Positions 51,873 to 60,755 of a DNA stretch of 64,000 nt are shown here, in pieces (position 1 is the first letter of the stretch; every line of letters starts with the position of its first letter). The DNA is from Thermogemmatispora tikiterensis (lineage in GTDB: Bacteria > Chloroflexota > Ktedonobacteria > Ktedonobacterales > Ktedonobacteraceae), in NCBI RefSeq assembly GCF_003268475.1, contig NZ_MCIF01000002.1, positions 3,828,671-3,892,670 of the forward strand, in the 5' to 3' direction. The position numbers and the translations under genes are program-made. The notes beneath the pieces are model-generated. The model saw only the letters and a program-made list of their open reading frames with translations, did not search any database and was not told the DNA's origin.

Positions 51873-53216
51873 TCAGGCAGCTCTCTGCCAGAGCGGGCGG
51901 CGCAGGTCAGCAATGACCTCGCCGGCGTAGAAGGGGGCCCGAGCTGTGGGGGCCTGGTCATTGCCAGGAGGTGCCAGCAGTTGCAAGGCGCGCGTCTGGC
52001 TGAGGATGCCGTAGCGTAGCTTGAGGGTCAGGATGCGCTCGACGGCAGCATTGATCTGGCTGGCGGGCAGCTCTCCTGTGAGGACAGCCTGTTTCAGCGC
52101 GGCCAGCGTGCTGCGTGTCTCGCTCAGCCCACGGGGACCGAGCAGGAGGTCCTCGCCGGCTTTGACAGCCAGCACCGCCGCCTGGGCGAGGCTGTAGGTA
52201 TTGCTGATGCCGCCCATCCAGAGGGTGTCGCTGATGGTCACGCCCTCGAAGTGGAGGCGATTGCGCAAGAGGTCGGTCACCACCGCTGGAGAGAGCGAGG
52301 TAGGCAGGCGAGGGTCAAGCTGGGGATTGAGAATATGGGTGGTCATGACCATCGGGACAATCCCTTCGTTGATGAGGGTGCGATAGGGAACAAGGTCGAT
52401 GCTGGCCAGTTGGGACAGGCTGCGGTTATCGGTGGGCAGCGAACGGTGAGGGTCGACACTGGCTGCGCCGAGTCCCGGAAAGTGCTTGAGGCAGCCAATG
52501 ACGCCACCGTCGGTTAAGCCTTTGAGATAGGCGCGTCCCATGTTGGTGACCAGCGTTGGGTCGGAGCCGAAGGTCCGCTGGGGAAGACCAGGATTGTTAG
52601 GGTTGGTGAGAACGTCAACGATCGGCATGAAGTTGACATTGAGGCCGAGGGCTGTGAGGGTGTGGGCGGCGGCCAGCCCTTGATCGTAGGCGTATTGGGT
52701 GCTGCCGCTGGCGCCGATGGCGGCCTCTGAGGGACGCTCGCCAGTGATGCGGCGCAGTTCGTTGACGTAGCCACCCTCAAAGTCGGTGCTGATGAAGAGG
52801 GGAATATGCGCGTGTGCTTGCAGGGTGGTGTTGAGGGTGGTGAGTTGGGTACTGCTTTCGACGTTGCCGTTGTTGTTCTCGACGAGCACGCCTGAGATCT
52901 GGCTCTTCTCGATCATCTGCTGCAGGTCGGCGTTGTAGGTGGCGCCGTAGAATTCGACGATGATCATCTGGCCGAGCTTTTGATCGAGGGTCAGGTTGCG
53001 CACGATACCGCGAGCAAGCTCATCGAGCGTGGGGGTGGCCGTGGATGGGACCACGGTGGGCAGAGCCTGACCGGGCCGGACTCTCTCCGTAACCCTGGCT
53101 GTGGGAGTGATCTGCCCGCTACCAGGCGAGCTGGTGCCAGTACCAGCGCTGCAGGCATTGCTGCTTAGCAGGAAGAAAAGCAGTACAAGCACGTAATAGT
53201 ATTGACTTTTTCTCAT
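51873..53216 (-). CDS. Glycoside hydrolase family 3 lipoprotein (NagZ-type)
   Basis: A 447-residue secreted beta-N-acetylhexosaminidase-like enzyme. The signal peptide YYYVLVLLFFLLSSNAC has the lipidated C22, then a 45-residue Ser/Thr/Pro linker. The TIM barrel begins near 75 (LGQMIIVEFYG). K244-H245 in CLKHFPGLG, D255-P-H257 (the acid/base dyad loop) and the nucleophile D330 in VTISDTLWMGG are the NagZ-type signatures. It would trim GlcNAc-containing wall fragments outside the membrane. The frame upstream to 53351 is not part of the protein. The ribosome site is moderate. Confidence 0.92.
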   Translation of the reverse strand: MRKSQYYYVLVLLFFLLSSNACSAGTGTSSPGSGQITPTARVTERVRPGQALPTVVPSTATPTLDELARGIVRNLTLDQKLGQMIIVEFYGATYNADLQQMIEKSQISGVLVENNNGNVESSTQLTTLNTTLQAHAHIPLFISTDFEGGYVNELRRITGERPSEAAIGASGSTQYAYDQGLAAAHTLTALGLNVNFMPIVDVLTNPNNPGLPQRTFGSDPTLVTNMGRAYLKGLTDGGVIGCLKHFPGLGAASVDPHRSLPTDNRSLSQLASIDLVPYRTLINEGIVPMVMTTHILNPQLDPRLPTSLSPAVVTDLLRNRLHFEGVTISDTLWMGGISNTYSLAQAAVLAVKAGEDLLLGPRGLSETRSTLAALKQAVLTGELPASQINAAVERILTLKLRYGILSQTRALQLLAPPGNDQAPTARAPFYAGEVIADLRRPLWQRAA

Positions 53217-53518
53217 GTGGCCTGGCCTTTGTGCGCGAGCGCGGTCCTGAGACCCGCCTTCTATACCTCTTCTGGCTGCGGGAACGAGCGAGCGCCGGGC
53301 ACGCACCCGGGCTGGTACTTTTTTCCTGTCGCTCGGAGAGAGGGACCTCAAAGAGGGAGAGCCCCGCTTGAGCCTGGGGACCCGACCCGATCACGGGTCT
53401 TGACCTTGACCGGGGAGCGCCAGGCTTGGGGACGAGAGGGGTGCACCCCCCGCGGTGGCGGCAGCCATCCGCTGGCGGTCATTGAGGGTGCACTCCTCCG
53501 GCTGTTCTGGCTGACTGA
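53217..53518. other. Gap between acyl-CoA ligase end and GH3 start
   Basis: No gene seen. A TTGACCTTGACC direct repeat lies at 53398-53411; no -10 follows at a useful distance on either strand. Confidence 0.3.
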
Positions 53519-55252
53519 CTAGGGCCTGGCTTCCTGTAGCCCCAGCTCTTTGACGGCTTGCTCGCGGAGCAAGAACTTCTGAACCTTGCCGCTGGCCGTC
53601 ATGGGGAAGCTCTCTGTGAACAGGAAATAACGCGGTATCTTCTGGTGGCTGATCTGGCCCTGACAGAAAGCACGCAGCTCCTCAGCGCTGACCTGGGCAC
53701 CCTCACGCGGGCGGATCACGGCGGCGATCTCCTCGCCGAAAAAGGGGTCCGGCACGCCGATCACCTGGGCTTCGGCCACGTGCGGATGTTGCAGCAGGAA
53801 ATCCTCAATTTCTGCTGGATAGATGTTCTCTCCGCCGCGAATGATCATTTCCTTCAAGCGGCCCACAATGCGTACATAGCCCTGGTCGTCCATCGTTGCC
53901 AGGTCGCCGGTATGGAGCCAGCCCTCACCGTCGATCGTCTCCGCCGTCTTTTCGGGCATCTTGTAGTAGCCCTTCATCACCAGGTAGCCGCGACAGCAGA
54001 GTTCGCCGGGCGTGCCGCAGGGTACCACCGCGCCGCTGGCCGGGTCCACAATTTTGACATCCGTGTAGGGTAGCGGTACCCCGACCGTACTGGCCTTCAG
54101 CTCGAAGCTGTCCTCCGGCAGGGTCTGGGTGATCACCGGTGACGATTCCGTCAATCCATAGACGATGGTGATATCGGCCCCGATCTGCTCTTTGACCTGC
54201 TGCATGAGTGTAAGTGGTACCGGTGCCCCTCCAGAGGTCACTGCCCGCAGCGTCGAGAGGTCGTAGCGGCCAAAATCGGGGTGCTGGAGCAGGGCCAGCA
54301 GCATGGTCGGCACGGCTCCTAGCAGCGTGCAGCGCTCACGGCTGACGATCTGCAAGGTCTTGAGCGGATCGAAGGCTAGCATAGGCACCAGCGTAGTGCC
54401 CATATAGAGGCAGCCCAGCACTGCCAACACGCAACCTGCGGTATGGAAGAAGGGCATCGGGTTACACACGCGGTCCGCGGGTGTGCCGTTGGAGCGGCGC
54501 ACGAAGAGCATAGCGTTGTTGAGGACATTACGGTGGGTGAGCATGGCCCCTTTGGGGAAGCCAGTTGTGCCGGAGGTGTACTGAATCTGGACGACATCAT
54601 CGGGTGAAATACTGCGCTGGCGCTCACGTAGCGCCTCTGGGGGAATCGCTGTCCCTGCAGCCACCAGCTCGTGAAAGAAGGCGGGCCGCCAGTCGCGCTG
54701 CTGAGCCAGCGCGGCGGGCTGCGGACCGATCAGACAAACGTAGCGCAGGCGGGGCAAGACCTCGCTACGTACCGTACCCGGCGGGCCAGCGGGAGTTGTC
54801 AGCCGTCGCACTGTCTCCAGACAGTCGTGATCGCGCATGCGAGCCATAAAGAAGAGGGCTGCGACGTCGCCCTGGCGGAGCACGTACTCCAACTCACGCG
54901 CGCGCAGAACGGGATTCACAGTTACCAGCACCAGCCCGGCCTTGGCCGCCGCCATCTCCAGCAGCAGCCACTCGGGGAGATTCGCCGCCCAGACCGCGAT
55001 ATGCTCACCCTTTTGTAAGCCCAGGGCCAGAAGGCCGCGCGCCACCGTCTCGGCGCGCTCGCGCAGGTCACGATAGGTCCAACGCAGATCGAGTGCTCCA
55101 CCGTACTCGGGATAGCCACTATAGACGACGGCCTCGCTTGAGGGCAGCTCCTCGGCGCGATGATCCAGAAGGTCGCCGACGGTCATGTTCAGGAGGGGAA
55201 TTTCGGCAGGCTCGCCCTGCCAGTGGGAGAGACCAGCGGTGGTCAGGCCCAT
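53519..55252 (-). CDS. Long- or medium-chain acyl-CoA synthetase (AMP-binding)
   Basis: A 577-residue adenylate-forming ligase. The AMP-binding motif is IQYTSGTTGFPKGAML (223-238); VYGLTESSPVITQT is A5, GYYKMPEKTAE and GWLHTGDLATMDDQGYV are A7, GRLKEMIIRGGENIYPAEIE is A8 and the catalytic Lys lies in SGKVQKFLLRE. It matches the FadD-like/DltA-unlike acyl-CoA group that activates fatty acids. It starts with ATG 55252. A promoter with an operator-like inverted repeat lies 210 bp upstream. Other fatty-acyl genes flank it. Confidence 0.93.
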   Translation of the reverse strand: MGLTTAGLSHWQGEPAEIPLLNMTVGDLLDHRAEELPSSEAVVYSGYPEYGGALDLRWTYRDLRERAETVARGLLALGLQKGEHIAVWAANLPEWLLLEMAAAKAGLVLVTVNPVLRARELEYVLRQGDVAALFFMARMRDHDCLETVRRLTTPAGPPGTVRSEVLPRLRYVCLIGPQPAALAQQRDWRPAFFHELVAAGTAIPPEALRERQRSISPDDVVQIQYTSGTTGFPKGAMLTHRNVLNNAMLFVRRSNGTPADRVCNPMPFFHTAGCVLAVLGCLYMGTTLVPMLAFDPLKTLQIVSRERCTLLGAVPTMLLALLQHPDFGRYDLSTLRAVTSGGAPVPLTLMQQVKEQIGADITIVYGLTESSPVITQTLPEDSFELKASTVGVPLPYTDVKIVDPASGAVVPCGTPGELCCRGYLVMKGYYKMPEKTAETIDGEGWLHTGDLATMDDQGYVRIVGRLKEMIIRGGENIYPAEIEDFLLQHPHVAEAQVIGVPDPFFGEEIAAVIRPREGAQVSAEELRAFCQGQISHQKIPRYFLFTESFPMTASGKVQKFLLREQAVKELGLQEARP

Positions 55253-55448
55253 AGCGTCTGCTCCTAGGGGACACTAGCAGGAACAGAACTGGGGCGGGGA
55301 CGTGAAGAGAACCTCTCTGCCTCTCTGATTGTCGGTCCACCTCGCGCCCGCCCGCTCTCCTGTTCCCGCAGCCGATGCAAGCAAGCCTTCCTGCCTGTCA
55401 ATACCTGTGAAGTAGGGCCAGATGGCCCACTATGCTGAATAAAAGACG

Positions 55449-55464
55449 CCAGTATCCTTACTGG
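55449..55464. promoter_or_regulatory. Perfect 16-bp inverted repeat, operator candidate
   Basis: CCAGTA-TCCT-TACTGG is a perfect palindrome. It covers the expected start point and first bases of the transcript from the -10 at 55470-55475, a site typical for repression. No dedicated regulator gene lies next to it. Confidence 0.5.
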
Positions 55465-55469
55465 TAGGT

Positions 55470-55498
55470 AGGGTACCTGCTGGCGCAGAGGCTGTCAA
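55470..55498 (-). promoter_or_regulatory. Promoter for the acyl-CoA ligase gene
   Basis: TTGACA (55498-55493) with TACCCT (55475-55470) at 17 bp on the minus strand; the -35 is perfect and the -10 weak. Confidence 0.5.
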
Positions 55499-55516
55499 GA
55501 CCTGTATGTAGATGAA

Positions 55517-55984
55517 TCACTCAGACGTCTGGGATGAGGTCATGAGTGGGTTGATGGCCTCGGGAGGGCGCGGTACCACGGCGAGGGTACAGCGCGAGAC
55601 ACAGACCAGCTTCTCCTGTTCGTCCTGAATGCGAATGTCCCAGACCTGGGTGCTGCGTCCGCGGTGAATGGGGGTCGCGATAGCGGTGAGACGGCCTTCG
55701 CGCTTGGGACGCAGGTGATTGGCATTGATTTCCAGGCCCAGCGCCATCTGCTCCTCCATGTTGATGTTGAGGGCTGTGCCGATGGAGGCGGCTGTCTCGG
55801 CCAGCAGCACCGAGATGCCGCCGTGCAAGTAACCGGCCTGCTGCTTATGGCGCGGCCCAATCGGCATGCTCAGGACGACACGCTCCTTGTCGGCGCTGAC
55901 CAGCGAGATATCCAGGGCCTCCCACAGGGTGCCGGCCCGAGTGCCATTGAGGCGCTCAACGATTTCCTGGCTCGACAGTTCCAT
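55517..55984 (-). CDS. PaaI-family hotdog thioesterase
   Basis: A 155-residue acyl-CoA thioesterase of the PaaI/HGG type. The active-site loop is GYLHGGISVLLAETAAS (51-67) followed by EINANHLRP and RSTQVWDIRI, typical of 4-hydroxybenzoyl-CoA/phenylacetyl-CoA thioesterases and also of menaquinone-pathway hydrolases. It is cytosolic. It lies upstream of the acyl-CoA ligase on the same strand, but the ligase has its own promoter. The physiological acyl group is not known. Confidence 0.9.
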   Translation of the reverse strand: MELSSQEIVERLNGTRAGTLWEALDISLVSADKERVVLSMPIGPRHKQQAGYLHGGISVLLAETAASIGTALNINMEEQMALGLEINANHLRPKREGRLTAIATPIHRGRSTQVWDIRIQDEQEKLVCVSRCTLAVVPRPPEAINPLMTSSQTSE

Positions 55985-56197
55985 CTATGGCTTTCCTCTG
56001 TACGTGCGTTGTTTTTGCAGCTCTGGTGCGGGTACAATTACAATACCCTGCAAAGCAGGCGATGCCAGCATTGGCCAGAACCGCAGGTCAGCAGCAAAGC
56101 GCGCCGTGCCGCCGGTGAAGTGGCATGAAGAGGGAGCCGCTTCCCGGGAGCGGCTGCGATCTGCTCCTCGGCAACGTGCTGCGAGGCCGCAGCTCAG

Positions 56198-56227
56198 TTG
56201 CCGTCGTTTCGTCCATCATTATATACT
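56198..56227 (+). promoter_or_regulatory. Promoter for the hydratase genes
   Basis: TTGCCG (56198-56203) with TATACT (56222-56227) at 18 bp, 42 bp before the ATG. A second, TTGTTT-18-TACAAT, lies at 56009-56038. Confidence 0.6.
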
Positions 56228-56268
56228 ATTTCTGGCTACCTGCCGTACTGCCGAAAAAGAGGTGTCTG

Positions 56269-56718
56269 ATGTTTGACCAGAGCAAGATCGGGCAGAGTTT
56301 CCCCTCATTCACCTATCAGGTGGAGCGCTGCAAGATTCATGAGCTGAATCTGGCGATCGGTGATGAAAACCCGATCTATCATAGCAAAGAGGCGGCACAA
56401 GCAGCGGGCTACCCTGATGTCCCGGCCTCACCGACGACGCCGACGACCTTCCAGTTCTGGGGTAATCCCGACTTCGTCAAGCATCTGGTGGCGATCGGTG
56501 TCAATGTGATGCGTATCATCCACGGAGAAGAGGAATACGAGTATCTGGCGCCGATCTACGCTGGAGATGTCCTGACCGGTGTGACCACGCTTGTCGATGG
56601 CAAATCACGTCAGGGCAAGGATGGCTCTTCGATGGATATTCTGACGCTGGAGACTCGCTATACCAATCAGAACGGGCAAGAAGTACTTAAGGAGCGTCAG
56701 GTTCTGATCGTTCGCTAG
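56269..56718 (+). CDS. MaoC/FAS1-like dehydratase, HadA-type subunit
   Basis: A 149-residue hotdog protein. It begins MFDQSKIGQSFPSFTYQVERCKIHELNLAIGDENPIYH, and EYEYLAPIYAGDVLTGVTTLVDGKSRQG is the N-terminal MaoC-like (FAS1_DH) signature of mycobacterial HadA/HadC. Such subunits bind the acyl chain while a partner carries the catalytic Asp-His. ATG 56269 follows AGAGGTG; upstream codons are non-homologous. The next gene, 39 bp on, is the catalytic-type hydratase, so a HadAB-like heterodimer is likely. Confidence 0.88.
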   Translation: MFDQSKIGQSFPSFTYQVERCKIHELNLAIGDENPIYHSKEAAQAAGYPDVPASPTTPTTFQFWGNPDFVKHLVAIGVNVMRIIHGEEEYEYLAPIYAGDVLTGVTTLVDGKSRQGKDGSSMDILTLETRYTNQNGQEVLKERQVLIVR

Positions 56719-56757
56719 CGAGACGAGAGTCGAGAGAGCGACCAAAGGAGTTCATTG

Positions 56758-57213
56758 ATGACAACGGAAGCCAAACTTCCCACGAAGCGCTATTTCGAAG
56801 ATGTCCAGGTCGGCGATGAGCTTCCCCGGCTGGTCAAGGCTCCAGTCACGCATCTGCAGCTTGTGCGCTACGCTGGCGCTTCAGGAGACTTCAATCCGCT
56901 CCATACCGATCCCAAAATCGGGGAAATGCTCGGCATTGGTGGCATTATTGCGCATGGCATGCTGATCATGGGCTTTCTCGGGCAACTGCTCAGCAACTAT
57001 GTGGGGCCGACGGCCCTGCGCAAGTTTGGTGTGCGCTTCAAGAGCATGACCCGTCTTGACGACGTGATTACCTGCAGCGGAACAATCACTGAGAAATACG
57101 AGGCAGACGGCGAGGCACGCATTGCTGGCAGGATCCAGGCGGTGGATCAGAACGGCGATGTCAAGGCCAGCGGGACCTTTGTAGCGGCCCTGCCCAAGCG
57201 CGGTGGCGAGTAG
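56758..57213 (+). CDS. MaoC-like (R)-specific enoyl hydratase, HadB-type subunit
   Basis: A 151-residue hotdog hydratase with the catalytic motif G43-D44-F-N46-P-L-H49 (ASGDFNPLHTDP) followed by GIIAHGMLIMGFLGQLL, as in (R)-hydratases and mycobacterial HadB. It would dehydrate 3-hydroxyacyl thioesters. ATG 56758 lies 8 bases behind AAAGGAG; a TTG just before it is ignored. Paired with the gene before it and followed by a FabG-like reductase, it would supply the middle steps of a fatty acyl elongation or degradation cycle. Confidence 0.92.
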   Translation: MTTEAKLPTKRYFEDVQVGDELPRLVKAPVTHLQLVRYAGASGDFNPLHTDPKIGEMLGIGGIIAHGMLIMGFLGQLLSNYVGPTALRKFGVRFKSMTRLDDVITCSGTITEKYEADGEARIAGRIQAVDQNGDVKASGTFVAALPKRGGE

Positions 57214-57409
57214 GCGGGGCAGACTCGCCCTGCTCTTCACCTGCTGCTTCCATCCTGTCTGTTCCTGTCCCTCCGCCGAGAAGCGCATTTGAGAGCAGGA
57301 ATGAGCACAGCGAACGCAGGTATCAAGGCGAGCAGCGACGCTCGTAAGGTGGGCGCTGCTCGGCTGTCTATCCATAACGATGTGAGTGAAGAAAGGAAGA
57401 GTCAGCGCA

Positions 57410-58237
57410 ATGGGTTTGCTTGACGGTAAAATCGCCATTATCACCGGCTCTGGACGCGGCATCGGGGCAGCTGCTGCGAAGCTCTTTGCGGCGGAGGGCG
57501 CCGCTGTTGTGGTGAGCGATCTCGATCAGGGTCCTGCTGACGAGACGGTGGCGGCTATTCGCAATGCCGGCGGCAAGGCCATCGCTGTGGCCGGCGATGT
57601 GACTGATCCGGCCTTTCCGGCTCAGCTGATTAAAACCACTCTCGACACCTTCGGCGGCCTCGATATTATCGTCAACAACGCCGGCTACACCTGGGATGGC
57701 GTCATTCACAAGATGACCGATAAGCAGTGGTACGCCATGCTTGAGGTGCACAATACTGCTCCCTTCCGCATCCTGCGGGAAGCTTCCCATTTTATTCGTG
57801 AAGCGGCCAAGCGTGAGCAGGAGGCCAACGGGCGTGCCAATCCGCGCAAGGTCGTCAATGTCTGCTCGGTCTCGGGACTGCATGGCAACGCTGGTCAAGT
57901 GAATTATGCGACGGCCAAGGCGGGCATTGTCGGTCTGACGAAGACGCTGGCCAAAGAGTGGGGGCGCTACAATGTGCAGGTCAATTGCGCCTGCTTCGGT
58001 TTCATTGAGACGCGATTGACGGCGCCCAAGGAGAGTGGTGAGAAGATTCAGCGTGAGGGGGATGAAGTTGAGCTGGGTATTCCCGGTCAGTTGCGCCAGA
58101 TGGCCACGATGCTGATCCCGCTGGGCCGTGCAGGAACGCCCGAGGAGGCGGCGGGAGCCTTACTGTTCCTGGCGTCTCCGCTCTCCAACTATGTCTCTGG
58201 TCACGTCCTGGAGGTCACCGGCGGCGGCTCGCTCTAG
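57410..58237 (+). CDS. SDR-family 3-oxoacyl-ACP/CoA reductase (FabG-like)
   Basis: A 275-residue short-chain dehydrogenase. The cofactor loop is TGSGRGIG (12-19), NNAGYT lies at 88-93, and the catalytic residues are S152/S154 (CSVSG), Y165 and K169 (YATAKAG). A short insert (about 128-147, EAAKREQEANGRANP) between the NNAG and Ser motifs is typical of the actinobacterial FabG-like/Hsd group rather than core FabG. It lies 196 bp after the HadB-like gene on the same strand. ATG 57410 with GAAAGGAAGAG ahead is chosen. Confidence 0.92.
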   Translation: MGLLDGKIAIITGSGRGIGAAAAKLFAAEGAAVVVSDLDQGPADETVAAIRNAGGKAIAVAGDVTDPAFPAQLIKTTLDTFGGLDIIVNNAGYTWDGVIHKMTDKQWYAMLEVHNTAPFRILREASHFIREAAKREQEANGRANPRKVVNVCSVSGLHGNAGQVNYATAKAGIVGLTKTLAKEWGRYNVQVNCACFGFIETRLTAPKESGEKIQREGDEVELGIPGQLRQMATMLIPLGRAGTPEEAAGALLFLASPLSNYVSGHVLEVTGGGSL

Positions 58238-58396
58238 GAGGTGCACCGCTCGCTGTCTCTCTCTTAATCTTATCTACCGCCGCAGCTCAGCTGGCCAGGC
58301 CTCTTGCTCGGCTGACGGTACCTGAGAGGCAGTCAGAGGGGACCCGGCTCAGTTGCCAGTTATAGCTTCAGCTATCGCAGCTGCTGGCTGTTCCTG

Positions 58397-58443
58397 AACC
58401 CGCCGATGGCTGATATCCTGGTCATCGGCGGGGTTTCTTTTGG
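58397..58443 (+). terminator. Intrinsic terminator after the fatty-acyl genes
   Basis: AACCCGCCGATG pairs with CATCGGCGGGGTT (one extra G) around a 14-nt loop, followed by TTTCTTTT. It closes the hydratase/reductase transcript, 160 bp after the reductase. Confidence 0.8.
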
Positions 58444-58849
58444 AAAGTTGGCGTCTGCGCGTGAGGCAATCTACTCAGGGGTAGGGGATACTGTGTTCCT
58501 CGTCTCCGACTTGCCTGAACTCTCGCGCTCCATGAGGAGGGGCCGCCGAGCTGGCTCGGCTGACAGTATATATAGTACAGGCGGAGCCGGGAGCAGGACG
58601 AGACTACCGGCTAGACTTTCGACGCCAGATCTGGCATACTATAGCTTGAGCATTTACAGGCAGAAGAACTGCAAGGGAAGGTTCGCTCTGGCTGCCGGGC
58701 ATGGCGAGATCGTGCCTAGGGGAAGCCGGGTGAGCTTGCCTTCAGTTCGGGAGGCATCAGCCTGTACAAAGGCGACGAGGTCAGAGAGAAAGGCGTTGAA
58801 GGGGAGAGTACGCGCACACTGGAAGGTAGGGAAAGCGCTCCGCCGCGGT
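58444..58849. other. Gap between terminator and T-box leader
   Basis: No gene is credible. A+T-rich words at 58572-58583 (TATATATAG) and 58637-58646 (ATACTATAGC) may be the -10 of the leader transcript, with TTTCGA 17 bp ahead of TATAGC as a weak -35. A frame of 198 residues through here overlaps the T-box and is rejected. Confidence 0.3.
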
Positions 58850-59343
58850 AAACAGGCGGTGGAGATGCGGCAGAGAGAAAAGGCCACTGGCTGCGAGCCT
58901 TTTCGCCGATCCGCTGCGCGGAAGTTCACCCCGGAGCTGGCTGCTGAAGGGGTCTGGCACTGTTACAGAGGAGAGCAAGCAGGTCAAGCCCGGCCCCAGT
59001 AGGCAGTCCCGGCTCGTCCCCGTTAATGGACGAACCGAGTGGGATTGCTGAACGCTCAGCCCCGGCCTAGTGCGCCAGGCAAGCACCTGGGCCTGTTGCC
59101 TGGTGTCAGCGAGCGGGTGGAGTGGAGTAAGGCAATCCAAAACGGGTGGTACCGCGGAGTCATGCAACACGGCAGGCCTGTTCCTCTCGGCTGTGACTGT
59201 CACGCCGCAACGCCTCTCGCAGAGAGAGCAGAAGAAGCGCTACAGCGCAGCGGAAGATGAGAGCATGGTCTTGTCGTGGTAGACCAGCAGGACTGGCAAG
59301 ACCGGCAAGCTTCGTCCCAGTTGACGAATGTGCCGGTTTTTTT
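58850..59343 (+). promoter_or_regulatory. Phenylalanine T-box leader RNA
   Basis: The conserved T-box GGGTGGTACCGCGG is at 59144-59157, with the UGGU bulge that pairs to the ACCA end of uncharged tRNA. Stem I is seen in CAGAGAGAAAAGGC (58871-58884), the apical loop and GCCTTTT, and the specifier candidate TTC (Phe) at 58925-58927 lies in GGAAGTTCACC followed by A. The antiterminator forms by GGG (59144) with CCC and GCG (59154) with CGT in TTCGTCCC (59311-59318); the terminator uses the same TTCGTC. pheS follows. Uncharged tRNA-Phe would switch pheST on. Confidence 0.88.
59301..59343 (+). terminator. T-box terminator hairpin
   Basis: ACCGGCA (59301-59307) pairs with TGCCGGT (59331-59337), and TTCGTC with GACGAA inside, then seven T residues. 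It competes with the antiterminator. Confidence 0.88.
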
Positions 59344-59567
59344 GATTCGGCCATCTGTCTGCCTGGACCCTCTACCGGAAGGAGGAGAGGCGAGGGCCGG
59401 CGTGTCTGCTCTGGCTGGGCTGACTCTGCCTGCTTCCCAGGCCTGGCCAGGCACGCCGGCCTGTCAGCCTGCCAGGGCGCGGTCCAGCTGCTGGTCTGTC
59501 GCAAGGGAGGGTGCTCGCCCTCCTCTCGCTGACCTTGTGTGTGCTGCTGAGAGAAGGATGGACGGCA

Positions 59568-60614
59568 ATGATTGAACAGCTTGATGCATTGTTGGCTCAG
59601 CTCGATGCTTTACAGGAGCGGGCGCTCCGTGAGCTAGAGGCGATCAATAGCCTGGCGGAGCTGGAAGACTGGGATGTTCGCTATCTGGGGCGCCATCGCG
59701 GCGAGCTAAAAAACTTCTCAACCCTCATTCCGAAGCTGGGCAAGGCCGAGCGCCCGGTCATTGGGCAAAAGATTAACGCAGTCAAAGAGAAACTTGAAAG
59801 CGCACTGGAGACTCGCCGTCAGGAGCTGCGCGACCGAGAGCTGCGCGAGGCACTGGAGCGCGAGCGCCTCGATGTAACTCTGCCGGGTCGAGCCTTGCCT
59901 GCTGGCCATATGCATCCCATTTCGCGCACAATTCTGGAGGTGGCGCGCATCTTCACCCGTATGGGCTTCCAGGTTGTGCAGGGACCCGAGGTCGAAACCG
60001 ACTACTACAACTTCCAGGCGCTCAATATCCCGGTGGATCATCCGGCCCGCGATATGCAAGATACCTTTTGGGTCGTGCCCGGCGAGATCTTGCTGCGCAC
60101 GCAGACCTCGCCGATGCAGATTCGCGTCATGCAGGCAACACGTCCACCCGTGCGCGTCATCGTGCCTGGCAAGGTCTTCCGTCACGAGGCCATTGACGCC
60201 TCCCATGAGGCCATGTTTCACCAGATCGAGGGTCTGCTCGTCGATGAGCGCTGCACGATGGCCGACCTCAAAGGAAGTCTGGCCCGCTTTGCGCGTGAGA
60301 TGTTCGGAGAAGATCGCCGTGTTCGCTTTCGCGGTAGTTACTTTCCATTCACCGAGCCCAGCGCAGAGGTTGATATCGACTGCATTCTGTGCAAAGGCAG
60401 CGGTTGCCGCCTCTGCAAGTACAGTGGCTGGCTGGAGATCCTCGGCTCCGGCATGGTGCATCCACGCGTCCTGCGCGAGGTTGGCTACGATCCCCGCAAA
60501 TATCGGGGCTATGCCTTCGGCATGGGCGTTGAGCGCATCGCCATGCTCAAGTACGCCATTGGCGAGATCCGCCTCTTTTCAGGCAATGACCTGCGCTTTT
60601 TGCGTCAGTTCTAA
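59568..60614 (+). CDS. pheS: Phenylalanyl-tRNA synthetase alpha subunit
   Basis: A 348-residue class II synthetase subunit. The N-terminal coiled coil (1-100) is followed by motif 1 near HPISRTILEVARIFTRMGF, EVETDYYNFQALNIPVDHPARDMQDTFW, LLRTQTSPMQIRVM, motif 2 near VIVPGKVFRHEAIDASHEAMFHQIEG and motif 3 GMGVERIAML. A Cys-rich insert CILCKGSGCRLC before GWLEILGSGMVHP is common in the family. ATG 59568 lies behind AAGGATGG; the longer frame is rejected. It is controlled by the T-box and followed by pheT. Confidence 0.97.
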   Translation: MIEQLDALLAQLDALQERALRELEAINSLAELEDWDVRYLGRHRGELKNFSTLIPKLGKAERPVIGQKINAVKEKLESALETRRQELRDRELREALERERLDVTLPGRALPAGHMHPISRTILEVARIFTRMGFQVVQGPEVETDYYNFQALNIPVDHPARDMQDTFWVVPGEILLRTQTSPMQIRVMQATRPPVRVIVPGKVFRHEAIDASHEAMFHQIEGLLVDERCTMADLKGSLARFAREMFGEDRRVRFRGSYFPFTEPSAEVDIDCILCKGSGCRLCKYSGWLEILGSGMVHPRVLREVGYDPRKYRGYAFGMGVERIAMLKYAIGEIRLFSGNDLRFLRQF

Positions 60615-60755
60615 TGATACACGTCACTGATTCCGCAGATTCATAGCCTCATAGAGCAAAAGTAGCGTATAACGGTTGGGACGCGAGCCAAGACGATGGG
60701 CGGGCGAGGCGAGAGGTCAGTAGGAAGGAAGGAAATCTGTGAGGAGTTACCAGCG

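Noticed and set aside
58406..59002. 198-codon frame between the terminator and the T-box
   Set aside because: It begins within the terminator hairpin and runs into T-box stem I; no domain.
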